A program made the translations under genes and the position numbers. A model generated the notes under the pieces. That model saw only the letters and a list, made by a program, of their open reading frames with translations. It was not told where the DNA came from and made no database searches. A DNA stretch of 20,335 nt from Elusimicrobia bacterium UBA6262 (GTDB lineage: Bacteria > CAYTYR01 > UBA6262), in NCBI GenBank assembly GCA_002441095.1, contig DJVG01000049.1:1-20335 (forward strand). The letters are read 5' to 3'. This document shows positions 13,823-19,970 of the stretch, one piece after another. Position 1 is the first letter of the stretch; each line of letters opens with the position of its first letter.

Positions 13823-14437
13823 ATGAAGAAGTGGAATGAATTAGCCAGTAAAGCATCTGTTGCCAAGGCCAGGGAAGCCTTAAAAACGAATGGGATAGAA
13901 TGTTATGTAGTAGATAATAAGGATCAAGCCAGAGGAAAAGTACTTGAATTGCTGCCCATGGGGACAGAAGTGATGACCATGACGTCCCGGACCTTAGGAT
14001 CAATAAATATAGTCGGAGAGATCAATGATTCCGGCAGATTCAGTTCGGTTCGGAATAAATTAGCAGCTATGGAAAACGCTGGGCAGGAACTAGAAAAGAA
14101 GAGACTTGGTGCTGCCCCAAAATGGGTTATTGGCAGTGTGCACGCGGTAACCGAGACAGGAGATGTTTTCATAGCCTCCAATACCGGCAGCCAACTACCG
14201 GCGTATGCATACGGCTCGAACCATGTTATCTGGGTTATTGGTATGCAAAAGATAGTTCAGGGCAAGGAAGAAGCTTTCAACCGGATCTATGAATATTGCC
14301 TACCGCTGGAAAGTGAGCGCGCTAAAAAAGCTTATGGTGTCTCTGGAAGTTTTGTCAATAAAATATTGGTCGTTACCAGAGAAGCGCAACCCGGGAGAAT
14401 TACTGTCATTTTTGTAAATGAAGTCCTGGGATTTTAG
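13823..14437 (+). CDS. LUD-domain protein (LutC/YkgG-like)
   Basis: A 204-residue protein of the lactate-utilisation LUD family. Recognisable segments are LLPMGTEVMTMTSRTL at about residues 44-59, then WVIGSVHAVTETGDVFIASNTG near 110-130, and HVIWVIGMQKIV near 141-152. LUD proteins are known as LutC subunits and as stand-alone proteins of unknown role. Here LutA and LutB are absent, so lactate oxidation is not supported. The genes around it deal with iron and reactive oxygen, so a redox role is possible, but that is only context. The ribosome site is weak (AAAAGGATAAGT). Confidence 0.82.
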   Translation: MKKWNELASKASVAKAREALKTNGIECYVVDNKDQARGKVLELLPMGTEVMTMTSRTLGSINIVGEINDSGRFSSVRNKLAAMENAGQELEKKRLGAAPKWVIGSVHAVTETGDVFIASNTGSQLPAYAYGSNHVIWVIGMQKIVQGKEEAFNRIYEYCLPLESERAKKAYGVSGSFVNKILVVTREAQPGRITVIFVNEVLGF

Positions 14438-14455
14438 TTTTTTAGAGGAGGATAA

Positions 14456-14998
14456 ATGCAGCCTATAGGTCCATTGATGAAGGAACACCGGCTGATAGAA
14501 AAGCTGATCACTTTTATGTCCGTGGAATTGGAAAAGATCAGGCAGGAACGGCAGGCAGATATAGACATTCTTGAAAAAATCCTTGATTTTATCAAGATAT
14601 ACGCTGAAAAATGCCATCACGGGAAAGAAGAGGAGATCTTGTTCCGGGGACTGGATAAAAAACCCCTGATTCCCGAGCACCGCCAGATCCTTAAAGAACT
14701 GCTGGCTGAGCATAAGTATATCAGGGGGGTCGTAAATAGCCTGCAGCTGGCCAAGATCCGCTATAGTGAAGGGAATGTTGATTCTATCCCGGCAATTATG
14801 GAAGCCATGGATGAATTGACCATTTTTTATCCGCGTCATATCGAAAAGGAAGACCAGCGTTTTTTCCTGCCAGTAATGAAATATCTTTCTCCCGCCGAAC
14901 AGGAAAATATGTTAATCTCTTTTGGGGAATTTGACCAGATCTTGATCCATGATAAATATCAGCTAATGATCAGGGAGCTGGAACAAGCACACGCCTAA
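14456..14998 (+). CDS. hemerythrin HHE-domain protein
   Basis: A 180-residue helical protein of the hemerythrin/HHE cation-binding superfamily, which binds a non-haem di-iron centre and in related proteins carries O2 or NO or supports Fe-S repair. Candidate ligands: His11 (MKEHRLIE), His54 or His55 with Glu59 (CHHGKEEEILF), His86 (AEHKYIR), His128 and Glu132 (RHIEKEDQRFF). The set fits the family. A clear AGAGGAGG site precedes the ATG. It is the last gene of the oxygen-defence cluster; a hairpin that may end the transcript follows within a few bases. Confidence 0.9.
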   Translation: MQPIGPLMKEHRLIEKLITFMSVELEKIRQERQADIDILEKILDFIKIYAEKCHHGKEEEILFRGLDKKPLIPEHRQILKELLAEHKYIRGVVNSLQLAKIRYSEGNVDSIPAIMEAMDELTIFYPRHIEKEDQRFFLPVMKYLSPAEQENMLISFGEFDQILIHDKYQLMIRELEQAHA

Positions 14999-15001
14999 TA
15001 A

Positions 15002-15030
15002 GAAGGGCTGTTTTTACTTGACAGCTCTTT
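15002..15030 (+). terminator. hairpin between oxygen-defence and ars operons
   Basis: GAAGGGCTGT (15002-15011) pairs with ACAGCTCTTT (15021-15030) with two G-U pairs, followed by ATTAGTTT. It may be a weak terminator. It contains the -35 box of the arsR promoter, so termination and initiation share the same bases. Confidence 0.45.
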
Positions 15031-15046
15031 ATTAGTTTGCTATTAT
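15018..15046 (+). promoter_or_regulatory. promoter of the ars operon
   Basis: TTGACA (15018-15023), 17-bp spacer, TATTAT (15041-15046). Near consensus. Confidence 0.8.
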
Positions 15047-15050
15047 ATTG

Positions 15051-15074
15051 CCATATAGTTATTTAGTTATATGG
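15051..15074. promoter_or_regulatory. ArsR operator-like inverted repeat
   Basis: CCATATA (15051-15057) and TATATGG (15068-15074) are perfect inverted arms around a 10-bp A/T-rich centre (GTTATTTAGT). It lies just downstream of the -10 box, over the transcription start and up to the ribosome site of arsR, where a repressor would block the polymerase. The A/T-rich dyad fits ArsR/SmtB operators. Confidence 0.65.
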
Positions 15075-15082
15075 AGGAGGCA

Positions 15083-15442
15083 ATGTTAAGAGACTTGGAA
15101 AGAGTGATCAAGGCCCTGGCTGACAAAAATCGTTTGCGGATATTGAAGATGCTGCAGCAACGGGCAATGTGCGTATGCGAGATCAGGGAAGTGCTGGGGT
15201 TGTCCCAGCCGAGTGTCTCTAAGCACTTGAAGATCTTGAAAGATGCCGGGATCATTGAAGACTGGCAGGATGGATTATGGACAAATTACCAATTAAAGCC
15301 GCAGAATAGATACTCAAAAAAACTACTATTAAGCCTGGAAAATTGGCTGAACAATGATGATAGGATCACCCGGGACTTAGTGGCAGCGAAAAAAGCCAGC
15401 CGTCAAAAGCTGTATTGCTGCAGGAAAAAGGGTAATAAATGA
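15083..15442 (+). CDS. arsR: ArsR-family As(III)-responsive repressor
   Basis: A 119-residue winged-helix repressor. The start is set at 15083, because GGAGGAGG (15073-15080) lies just before it; an ATG at 15071 would code through that site and through the operator arm. The DNA-recognition helix is LSQPSVSKHLKIL (about 40-52). Cys30 and Cys32 in MCVCEIREV match the CxC As(III)-binding pair of classical ArsR. A second pair, Cys112-Cys113, sits in the basic C-terminal tail and may add a third ligand or lend other metal specificity. The ATGA overlap with the permease gene shows translational coupling. It very likely represses this whole operon through the dyad at 15051. Confidence 0.93.
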   Translation: MLRDLERVIKALADKNRLRILKMLQQRAMCVCEIREVLGLSQPSVSKHLKILKDAGIIEDWQDGLWTNYQLKPQNRYSKKLLLSLENWLNNDDRITRDLVAAKKASRQKLYCCRKKGNK

Positions 15443-16611
15443 AAAACAGGACTAAATTACTACTGATGATCGGTGCTTTTTTAATAGTGTACTATTTACC
15501 TGTTGAAAATAGCCGCTTTACCAATGCTGTATTTGAAGCTCTGGCCCTGGTTAAATGGTATGCCCGTGAACATGTGCTTTTGTGCCTGATACCGGCTTTT
15601 TTTATTGCCGGGGCTATCTCGGTTTTTGTCAGCCAGGCTGCGGTAATGAAGTATTTCGGGGCGAAAGCCAATAAGTTCCTTTCTTATAGTGTAGCCTCTG
15701 TATCCGGGACGATCCTGGCGGTTTGTTCCTGCACAGTTCTTCCTCTATTTTCCGGTATATACAAACGGGGCGCCGGGCTTGGGCCGGCTATCGCTTTCCT
15801 TTATTCAGGACCAGCGATAAATGTGCTGGCGATCATCCTGACTGCGCGTATTCTTGGCTGGCAGCTTGGCTTAGCCAGAGCCGTAGGCGCGGTACTGTTT
15901 AGTATTGTGATAGGATTGTTAATGCATTTAATTTTCTTAAAAGAAGAGCATGCGCGCCATGAAAAGGGCGATTTTAATGTGGGCGAAGTAAAAGAAACTC
16001 GTTCTTTAGGTAAAACAGTTCTTTATTTTGGATCAATGGTTGTCTTCCTTGTTTTTGCTAATTGGGGTAAGCCACTGTCTGGGGATCAAAGTATCTGGTC
16101 CTTGATCTATCAATATAAATGGTGGATCGCCGGTCTTGCCCTGGCTAGTTTGGCGGTTATTCTTTTTAAATGGTTCAAAAAGGATGAATTAAAAGACTGG
16201 ACCTCAGCTACCTGGGGTTTCGCCTTGCAAATATTGCCCCTCCTTTTAGGCGGGGTGCTAGTGTCTGGTTTCCTTTTGGGGCGGGTCGGTCATGAGGGGA
16301 TCATCCCCGGCTCTTATGTTACAACATTGGTAGGGGGAAATTCCCTGTGGGCAAATTTCTTTGCCTCCATCGTAGCCGCCTTTATGTATTTTGCCACTCT
16401 TACAGAAGTGCCTATTTTACAAGGGCTTATCGGTTCCGGAATGGGCAAGGGGCCTGCTTTGGCGCTCCTTCTGGCAGGTCCTGCCTTGAGCCTGCCGAGC
16501 ATGCTGGTATTGAGGAGTGTAATGGGTACGAAAAAGACAGCAGTTTATGTGGTTTTAGTAGTTATTATGTCAACCATGACTGGTATGTTTTTCGGCTGGC
16601 TGGTTAGATAA
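15439..16611 (+). CDS. arsP: ArsP/UPF0718-type permease
   Basis: Integral membrane protein of 390 residues in the permease family that includes ArsP, an exporter of trivalent organoarsenicals such as methylarsenite. It has about ten hydrophobic segments in two halves, separated by a charged cytoplasmic stretch near residues 170-195. The hallmark is VCSCTVLPLF with Cys96 and Cys98, followed by GAGLGPAIAFLYSGPAINVL; the second half has a partly similar FATLTEVPILQGL and ALLLAGPALSLPSML. In ArsP paired Cys residues of this kind are needed for transport. It starts within the arsR stop codon (ATGA). The presence of ArsM in the operon fits export of methylated arsenic; another substrate of the family cannot be ruled out, so the symbol is tentative. 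Confidence 0.82.
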   Translation: MKNRTKLLLMIGAFLIVYYLPVENSRFTNAVFEALALVKWYAREHVLLCLIPAFFIAGAISVFVSQAAVMKYFGAKANKFLSYSVASVSGTILAVCSCTVLPLFSGIYKRGAGLGPAIAFLYSGPAINVLAIILTARILGWQLGLARAVGAVLFSIVIGLLMHLIFLKEEHARHEKGDFNVGEVKETRSLGKTVLYFGSMVVFLVFANWGKPLSGDQSIWSLIYQYKWWIAGLALASLAVILFKWFKKDELKDWTSATWGFALQILPLLLGGVLVSGFLLGRVGHEGIIPGSYVTTLVGGNSLWANFFASIVAAFMYFATLTEVPILQGLIGSGMGKGPALALLLAGPALSLPSMLVLRSVMGTKKTAVYVVLVVIMSTMTGMFFGWLVR

Positions 16612-16618
16612 GAGACTG

Positions 16619-17089
16619 ATGAATATCCTATTAATAATAACAGGAATAACTATTATAGCCTCTTTAATGGCAGACTGCCAAAAAACCTGGCTGGGAATTA
16701 AAAAAGGGCTGAAAATGTTTTTAAGCCTGTTGCCGGCTCTCCTTAATATATTAGCATTAGTGAGTATTGTGCTTTATCTTTTGCCAAAGGAGACCTTAAT
16801 AAAATGGCTTGGCCATGATTCAGGCTGGCTGGGTATGGCTGTTGCTGCCATGCTCGGTTCTATTTCCCTGATCCCGGGATTCATTGCTTTCCCTTTAGGT
16901 GGGATTTTGCTGAAAAATGGAGTCAGCTACCAGGTCTTAGCTGTTTTTATAACTACCTTAATGATGGTTGGTATATTGACTCTGCCGCTGGAAGCAAAAT
17001 ATTTTGGTATGCGGGTGGCTTTACTGAGAAATGCCTTGAGTTTCATTGGGGCAGTGCTCATAGGTTTGCTGATAGGGATATGTTTATGA
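16619..17089 (+). CDS. half-size permease, first of a pair
   Basis: A 156-residue membrane protein with about five hydrophobic segments, corresponding to one half of the same permease family. The central segment SLIPGFIAFPLGGILLKNG followed by LPLEAKYFGMRVALLRN aligns with the middle of the next protein (AGPLYGAFPVAYLLWKKG, AFEIGFLGLKFSLLRS), so the two are paralogous halves. It lacks the CSC motif; a single Cys at residue 20 (MADCQKT) and one near the end remain. It overlaps the next gene by ATGA, so equal expression and a heterodimer are likely. Substrate unknown. Confidence 0.78.
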   Translation: MNILLIITGITIIASLMADCQKTWLGIKKGLKMFLSLLPALLNILALVSIVLYLLPKETLIKWLGHDSGWLGMAVAAMLGSISLIPGFIAFPLGGILLKNGVSYQVLAVFITTLMMVGILTLPLEAKYFGMRVALLRNALSFIGAVLIGLLIGICL

Positions 17090-17592
17090 AAAAGTATATA
17101 TTTTTTATAGGCTTCATTCTTTTTGTGGTGTGTTCGTATTTTTTCCAATTATCTGTCGGCAAAGAAATAGGCTACAATTTTACGATATTCTTCACTGAAA
17201 TGATCACCTTCCTGCCAATGATGTTCATTCTCATCGGGCTTTTTGATGTCTGGTTCCCGAAAGAAAAGGTAGTGAAACATATTGGCAAGGATACCGGGAT
17301 CAAAGGAACATTATGGGTCATTTTGCTAGCCATGTTACAGGCTGGGCCCCTCTATGGCGCTTTTCCTGTGGCGTACCTGCTCTGGAAGAAGGGCAGCAGT
17401 ATCCGAAATATTTTTATTTACCTGGGTGCGTTTTCCACGCTTAAAATACCCATGCTGGCCTTTGAGATAGGTTTCCTGGGGTTAAAATTCTCACTTCTGC
17501 GCTCCCTTATTACTCTACCGGTTTTTATCCTGATTGCCGCACTCATGGAAGCAGATCTTAAGAATAAGCAATTTGAATTACAGCAACCGTAA
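17086..17592 (+). CDS. half-size permease, second of a pair
   Basis: A 168-residue membrane protein, partner of the preceding one. The start at 17086 uses the ATGA overlap; an in-frame ATG at 17080 would add only two residues. It has an N-terminal helix, then ITFLPMMFILIGLFDVWFP, VVKHIGKDTGIKGTLWVIL and the AGPLYGAFPVAYLLWKKG segment, with about five hydrophobic stretches. The residues between helices (KHIGKDTG here, KWLGHDSG in the partner) match well, which supports common origin. Together the two add up to about 320 residues, near the length of a full two-half permease. Function is probably metalloid or metal export, by context. Confidence 0.78.
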   Translation: MKKYIFFIGFILFVVCSYFFQLSVGKEIGYNFTIFFTEMITFLPMMFILIGLFDVWFPKEKVVKHIGKDTGIKGTLWVILLAMLQAGPLYGAFPVAYLLWKKGSSIRNIFIYLGAFSTLKIPMLAFEIGFLGLKFSLLRSLITLPVFILIAALMEADLKNKQFELQQP

Positions 17593-17604
17593 TATGGAGG
17601 ATAT

Positions 17605-17916
17605 ATGCATAAGGTAGATATTAAAGATCTAATTAAGTATTCGGAGAACGGGCCTTACAAAGACATTTTTTATGAAGCAGGTGACATTAAAGCGCAGGTA
17701 GTTTGCCTGAAAACCGGGCAGGTGATCCCTCCGTGTAAAATGGGAAACGATGTCTTGTTTTTTATCATTCAAGGCGGCGGCGAAATTATCGTTGACGGTA
17801 AAAGAGAAGAACTTAAAACTGGTATCAGCGTTATTGTCCCTAAAGAGGCAGAAGCAAGAAGCATTTCAGCAAAGACCGATATGGTGATCCTGGCAGTTCA
17901 GGGGAAGCAGTACTAA
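17605..17916 (+). CDS. small cupin-domain protein with Cys in place of metal His
   Basis: A 103-residue single-domain cupin. The beta-barrel pattern is clear: GQVIPPCKMGNDVLFFIIQGGGEIIVDGK followed by LKTGISVIVPKEAEARSI and a final hydrophobic strand. Ordinary cupins carry two His and a Glu in the first motif; here the expected His positions read PPCKMGND, so only Cys45 and Asp are near, with Cys35 in the preceding strand (VVCLKTG), and the second-motif His is also missing (EAEARS). It is thus unlikely to be a standard metal-dependent cupin enzyme, and could be a thiol-based metalloid binder. GGAGG precedes the ATG. It lies between transporters and a thioredoxin-like gene in the ars operon. 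Confidence 0.8.
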   Translation: MHKVDIKDLIKYSENGPYKDIFYEAGDIKAQVVCLKTGQVIPPCKMGNDVLFFIIQGGGEIIVDGKREELKTGISVIVPKEAEARSISAKTDMVILAVQGKQY

Positions 17917-17935
17917 TATAATGATGGAGGGTTTT

Positions 17936-18181
17936 ATGAAACTTGAAATTCTTGGCACAGGATGTCCGAAATGCAAGAAACTAACTGAGTTAGCGCAAGA
18001 AACGGCAACAGAATTGGGGCTATCATTTGAGATCGTGAAGGTGGTCCAGATCAATGATATCATGAATTATGGCGTGATGATCACTCCTGCCTTGGCCATC
18101 GACGGCAAAGTAGTAGTGGCCGGCAGGATCCCTTCCAAGGAAGAGATAAAAAAGTGGCTTTTAGAAAATCCGACAAAATAA
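17936..18181 (+). CDS. thioredoxin-like small redox disulfide protein (CPKC)
   Basis: An 81-residue glutaredoxin/thioredoxin-fold protein of the TM0996/MTH895 type. The active site Cys10-Pro-Lys-Cys13 lies in LGTGCPKCKK, and the cis-Pro loop is ITPALAIDGKVV (Pro near residue 52). The start at 17936 follows GGAGG; the ATG at 17921 is an upstream in-frame codon that would include the ribosome site. Proteins of this type often accompany permeases of the ArsP/UPF0718 family, and may reduce cysteines of the permease or of the metalloid-thiol adduct; that is an inference from linkage. Confidence 0.92.
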   Translation: MKLEILGTGCPKCKKLTELAQETATELGLSFEIVKVVQINDIMNYGVMITPALAIDGKVVVAGRIPSKEEIKKWLLENPTK

Positions 18182-18190
18182 GGAGATACA

Positions 18191-18985
18191 ATGGAAAAGA
18201 AAAAGGATATTAAAAAACAGGTAAAAGAAAGTTATGGCAAAATTGCCGCGACTAATGGATCGTGCGGCTGTAGTTGTTCAGGTTCATGCTGTGGCGACTC
18301 GCCTTCGGCACAGGAGGCCAGCCAGAAACTTGGCTATAATGCTGAAGACCTGGCAGCTATTCCCCAGGACGCCAATCTTGGCTTGGGGTGCGGCAATCCT
18401 ACGGCTTTTGCTTCTTTGCAGAAAGGCGAAACAGTTCTTGACCTTGGTTCCGGCGCCGGCATAGACTGTTTTTTAGCTGCCCGCAAGGTAGGAGAAAAGG
18501 GCCGGGTGATTGGTGTTGATATGACGCCGGAAATGATCGGGAAAGCGCAAAAAAACGCAGAAAAAGGGAATTACCGTAACGTAGAATTCAGGCTGGGAGA
18601 GATCGAACACCTGCCAGTGGATGATAATTCAGTAGATGTGGTCATATCCAATTGTGTTATAAACCTGTCTCCTGATAAAGAACAGGTATTTCAGGAAATC
18701 TTTCGGGTCTTGAAGCCGGGAGGACGGATCATGGTATCTGATATGGTCCTGCTCAAAGAATTGTCCGCTGACCTTAAAAATTCTGTTGAAGCTCATGTCG
18801 CTTGTATTGCCGGGGCAGTATTGAAAAAAGAGTATTTAGGCATGATCAGAGCCAGCGGTTTCAGCAAGGTACAAATAGCAGATGAGCCTGCGTCAGCAGT
18901 GGAAAATGTGGTTGGCGGGGCAGATGATCTTATGACCGCGATCACCAGTGTCAGGGTTTCGGGTGTCAAGCCGAAGGTTATATAA
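18191..18985 (+). CDS. arsM: arsenite S-adenosylmethionine methyltransferase
   Basis: Cytoplasmic enzyme that methylates As(III) using SAM and thiols. The 264 residues have a class I methyltransferase core with motif I VLDLGSGAGIDC at about 82-93, acidic motif II VIGVDMTPEM at 106-115, and post-I motifs near 149-176. The As(III)-binding Cys triad of the family is present: Cys67 (GLGCGNP), Cys155 (SNCVINL) and Cys205 (HVACIAGA). An additional N-terminal cluster, Cys25, 27, 29, 33 and 34 in SCGCSCSGSCCG, lies between the first helix and the core and would be a further thiol-rich site. AAGGAGAT precedes the ATG. Product would be methylarsenite and further methylated forms, which suits an ArsP-type exporter in the same operon. 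Confidence 0.95.
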   Translation: MEKKKDIKKQVKESYGKIAATNGSCGCSCSGSCCGDSPSAQEASQKLGYNAEDLAAIPQDANLGLGCGNPTAFASLQKGETVLDLGSGAGIDCFLAARKVGEKGRVIGVDMTPEMIGKAQKNAEKGNYRNVEFRLGEIEHLPVDDNSVDVVISNCVINLSPDKEQVFQEIFRVLKPGGRIMVSDMVLLKELSADLKNSVEAHVACIAGAVLKKEYLGMIRASGFSKVQIADEPASAVENVVGGADDLMTAITSVRVSGVKPKVI

Positions 18986-19009
18986 TATAGAATTGATAGG
19001 AGAATAAAA

Positions 19010-19417
19010 ATGACTGATTGCTGTAGTGGAGGAACAAAACTTATTTATCCTTGTTCCGGGTGTGCTGACGTGGGAGAAATAGCTGACAATGCCGCGCGCA
19101 AGCTTAGTCGGGATAATTTTGGCAAAATGACGTGCCTGGCCGGAGTTGGCGCGCGTATTCCCGGTTTTATTGAGTCGGCTAAAGGAGCAGACGAAAATAT
19201 TACCATTGACGGTTGCCCTGTTGCTTGTGCCAGGAAAACACTCGAATGCGTAGGGGTCAAACCGAGCTCCTTTGTCTTGACAGAAATGGGACTGGCCAAA
19301 GGGAAAACACCGGTCACCGCAGAAGCGGTGAAAGATATATGCGCTAAGATCATGAAAACACACCAGAACGCTGATACTGGTAATTGCGCCCCAGGATCAG
19401 GATGTTGCTGCGGATAA
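19010..19417 (+). CDS. Cys-rich putative zinc-binding protein (DGC-domain type)
   Basis: A 135-residue soluble protein with about fourteen Cys. N-terminal MTDCCSGGTKLIYPCSGCADVGE, the segment FGKMTCLAGVGARIPGF, and ITIDGCPVACARKTLE near residues 66-81 define the DGC family, annotated as putative zinc-binding. The tail ends with NCAPGSGCCCG, which is unusual and probably adds a separate metal-thiolate site. The family's role is not established; it is often found in ars operons and near arsM. Here it follows arsM after 24 bp with a GGAGA site. It may bind As(III), Zn or another soft metal as carrier or store. Confidence 0.85.
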   Translation: MTDCCSGGTKLIYPCSGCADVGEIADNAARKLSRDNFGKMTCLAGVGARIPGFIESAKGADENITIDGCPVACARKTLECVGVKPSSFVLTEMGLAKGKTPVTAEAVKDICAKIMKTHQNADTGNCAPGSGCCCG

Positions 19418-19475
19418 ATTATAGTATAGTTAGCGGAACGAAGTGGAACCTAACTTATTTAAAGGAGCATTGGCC

Positions 19476-19970
19476 ATGAAATATTTGAAAATAGCAGGGA
19501 TCTTTATTGCCGGAGCGATTATTTTTAGCTTGTTTAGGGTTAACGGGACAAAACAGGTAGAGTTGACTGCCCAGGAAAAAGAAGTAGCAGTAACCAAGCA
19601 GGAAACTAAGCAAGAAACTAAGCAAGAAACCAAGCAGGAAACTAAGCAAGAAACCAAGCAAGAATCGCCGGCACAGAAAAAGAGTGCCATCAAAGTTACT
19701 TTTATCGAGCTTGGTTCGGTTAAATGTGTCCCCTGTAAAATGATGCAGCCGATCATGGAAGATATTAAGAAAGAGTATAAAGGACAGGTAGAAGTAGTTT
19801 TTTATGATGTGTGGACTGAAGCCGGCAGGCCTTTTGGTGAAAAATATCAAATACGCGCTATCCCGACCCAGGTTTTTCTGGATAAAGAGGGCAAAGAATA
19901 TTTCCGGCATGTCGGATTTTTCCCAAAAGAGGAATTGGTGAAAGTGCTGAAACAGCAAGGAGTGAAATAA
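19476..19970 (+). CDS. membrane-anchored thioredoxin with a KQET-repeat tether
   Basis: A 164-residue protein. The start at 19476 follows AAAGGAG by ten bases; the ATG at 19443 would read across that site. Residues 4-20 form an N-terminal membrane helix or signal anchor, followed by a charged stretch, a tether made of KQET repeats (41-64, six units, the last KQES), and a thioredoxin domain from about 70 to the end. The active site Cys84-Val-Pro-Cys87 is in GSVKCVPCKMMQPIM, and the cis-Pro is in IRAIPTQVFLD. It is presumably displayed on the outer face of the inner membrane, where it would pass electrons from the CcdA/DsbD-like protein encoded right after it. The stop and the next start overlap (TAATG). 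Confidence 0.92.
   Translation: MKYLKIAGIFIAGAIIFSLFRVNGTKQVELTAQEKEVAVTKQETKQETKQETKQETKQETKQESPAQKKSAIKVTFIELGSVKCVPCKMMQPIMEDIKKEYKGQVEVVFYDVWTEAGRPFGEKYQIRAIPTQVFLDKEGKEYFRHVGFFPKEELVKVLKQQGVK
19596..19667 (+). repeat. 12-bp tandem repeat coding (KQET)n
   Basis: Six 12-bp units of the form AAGCARGAAACY, the last diverging to AAGCAAGAATCG. Units differ only at synonymous positions apart from the final one, so they are recent copies and a probable source of length variation in the tether of the thioredoxin. Confidence 0.9.

Noticed and set aside
13823..14437. Assigning the LUD protein to lactate utilisation (lutC)
   Set aside because: LutA and LutB are missing and the neighbours are oxygen-stress genes, so only the family is named.
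19429..19454. Short inverted repeat GTTAG...CTAAC with a GGAAC direct repeat before the anchored thioredoxin
   Set aside because: Only five to six pairs with a 16-base loop and no U tract; too weak to call a terminator or operator.
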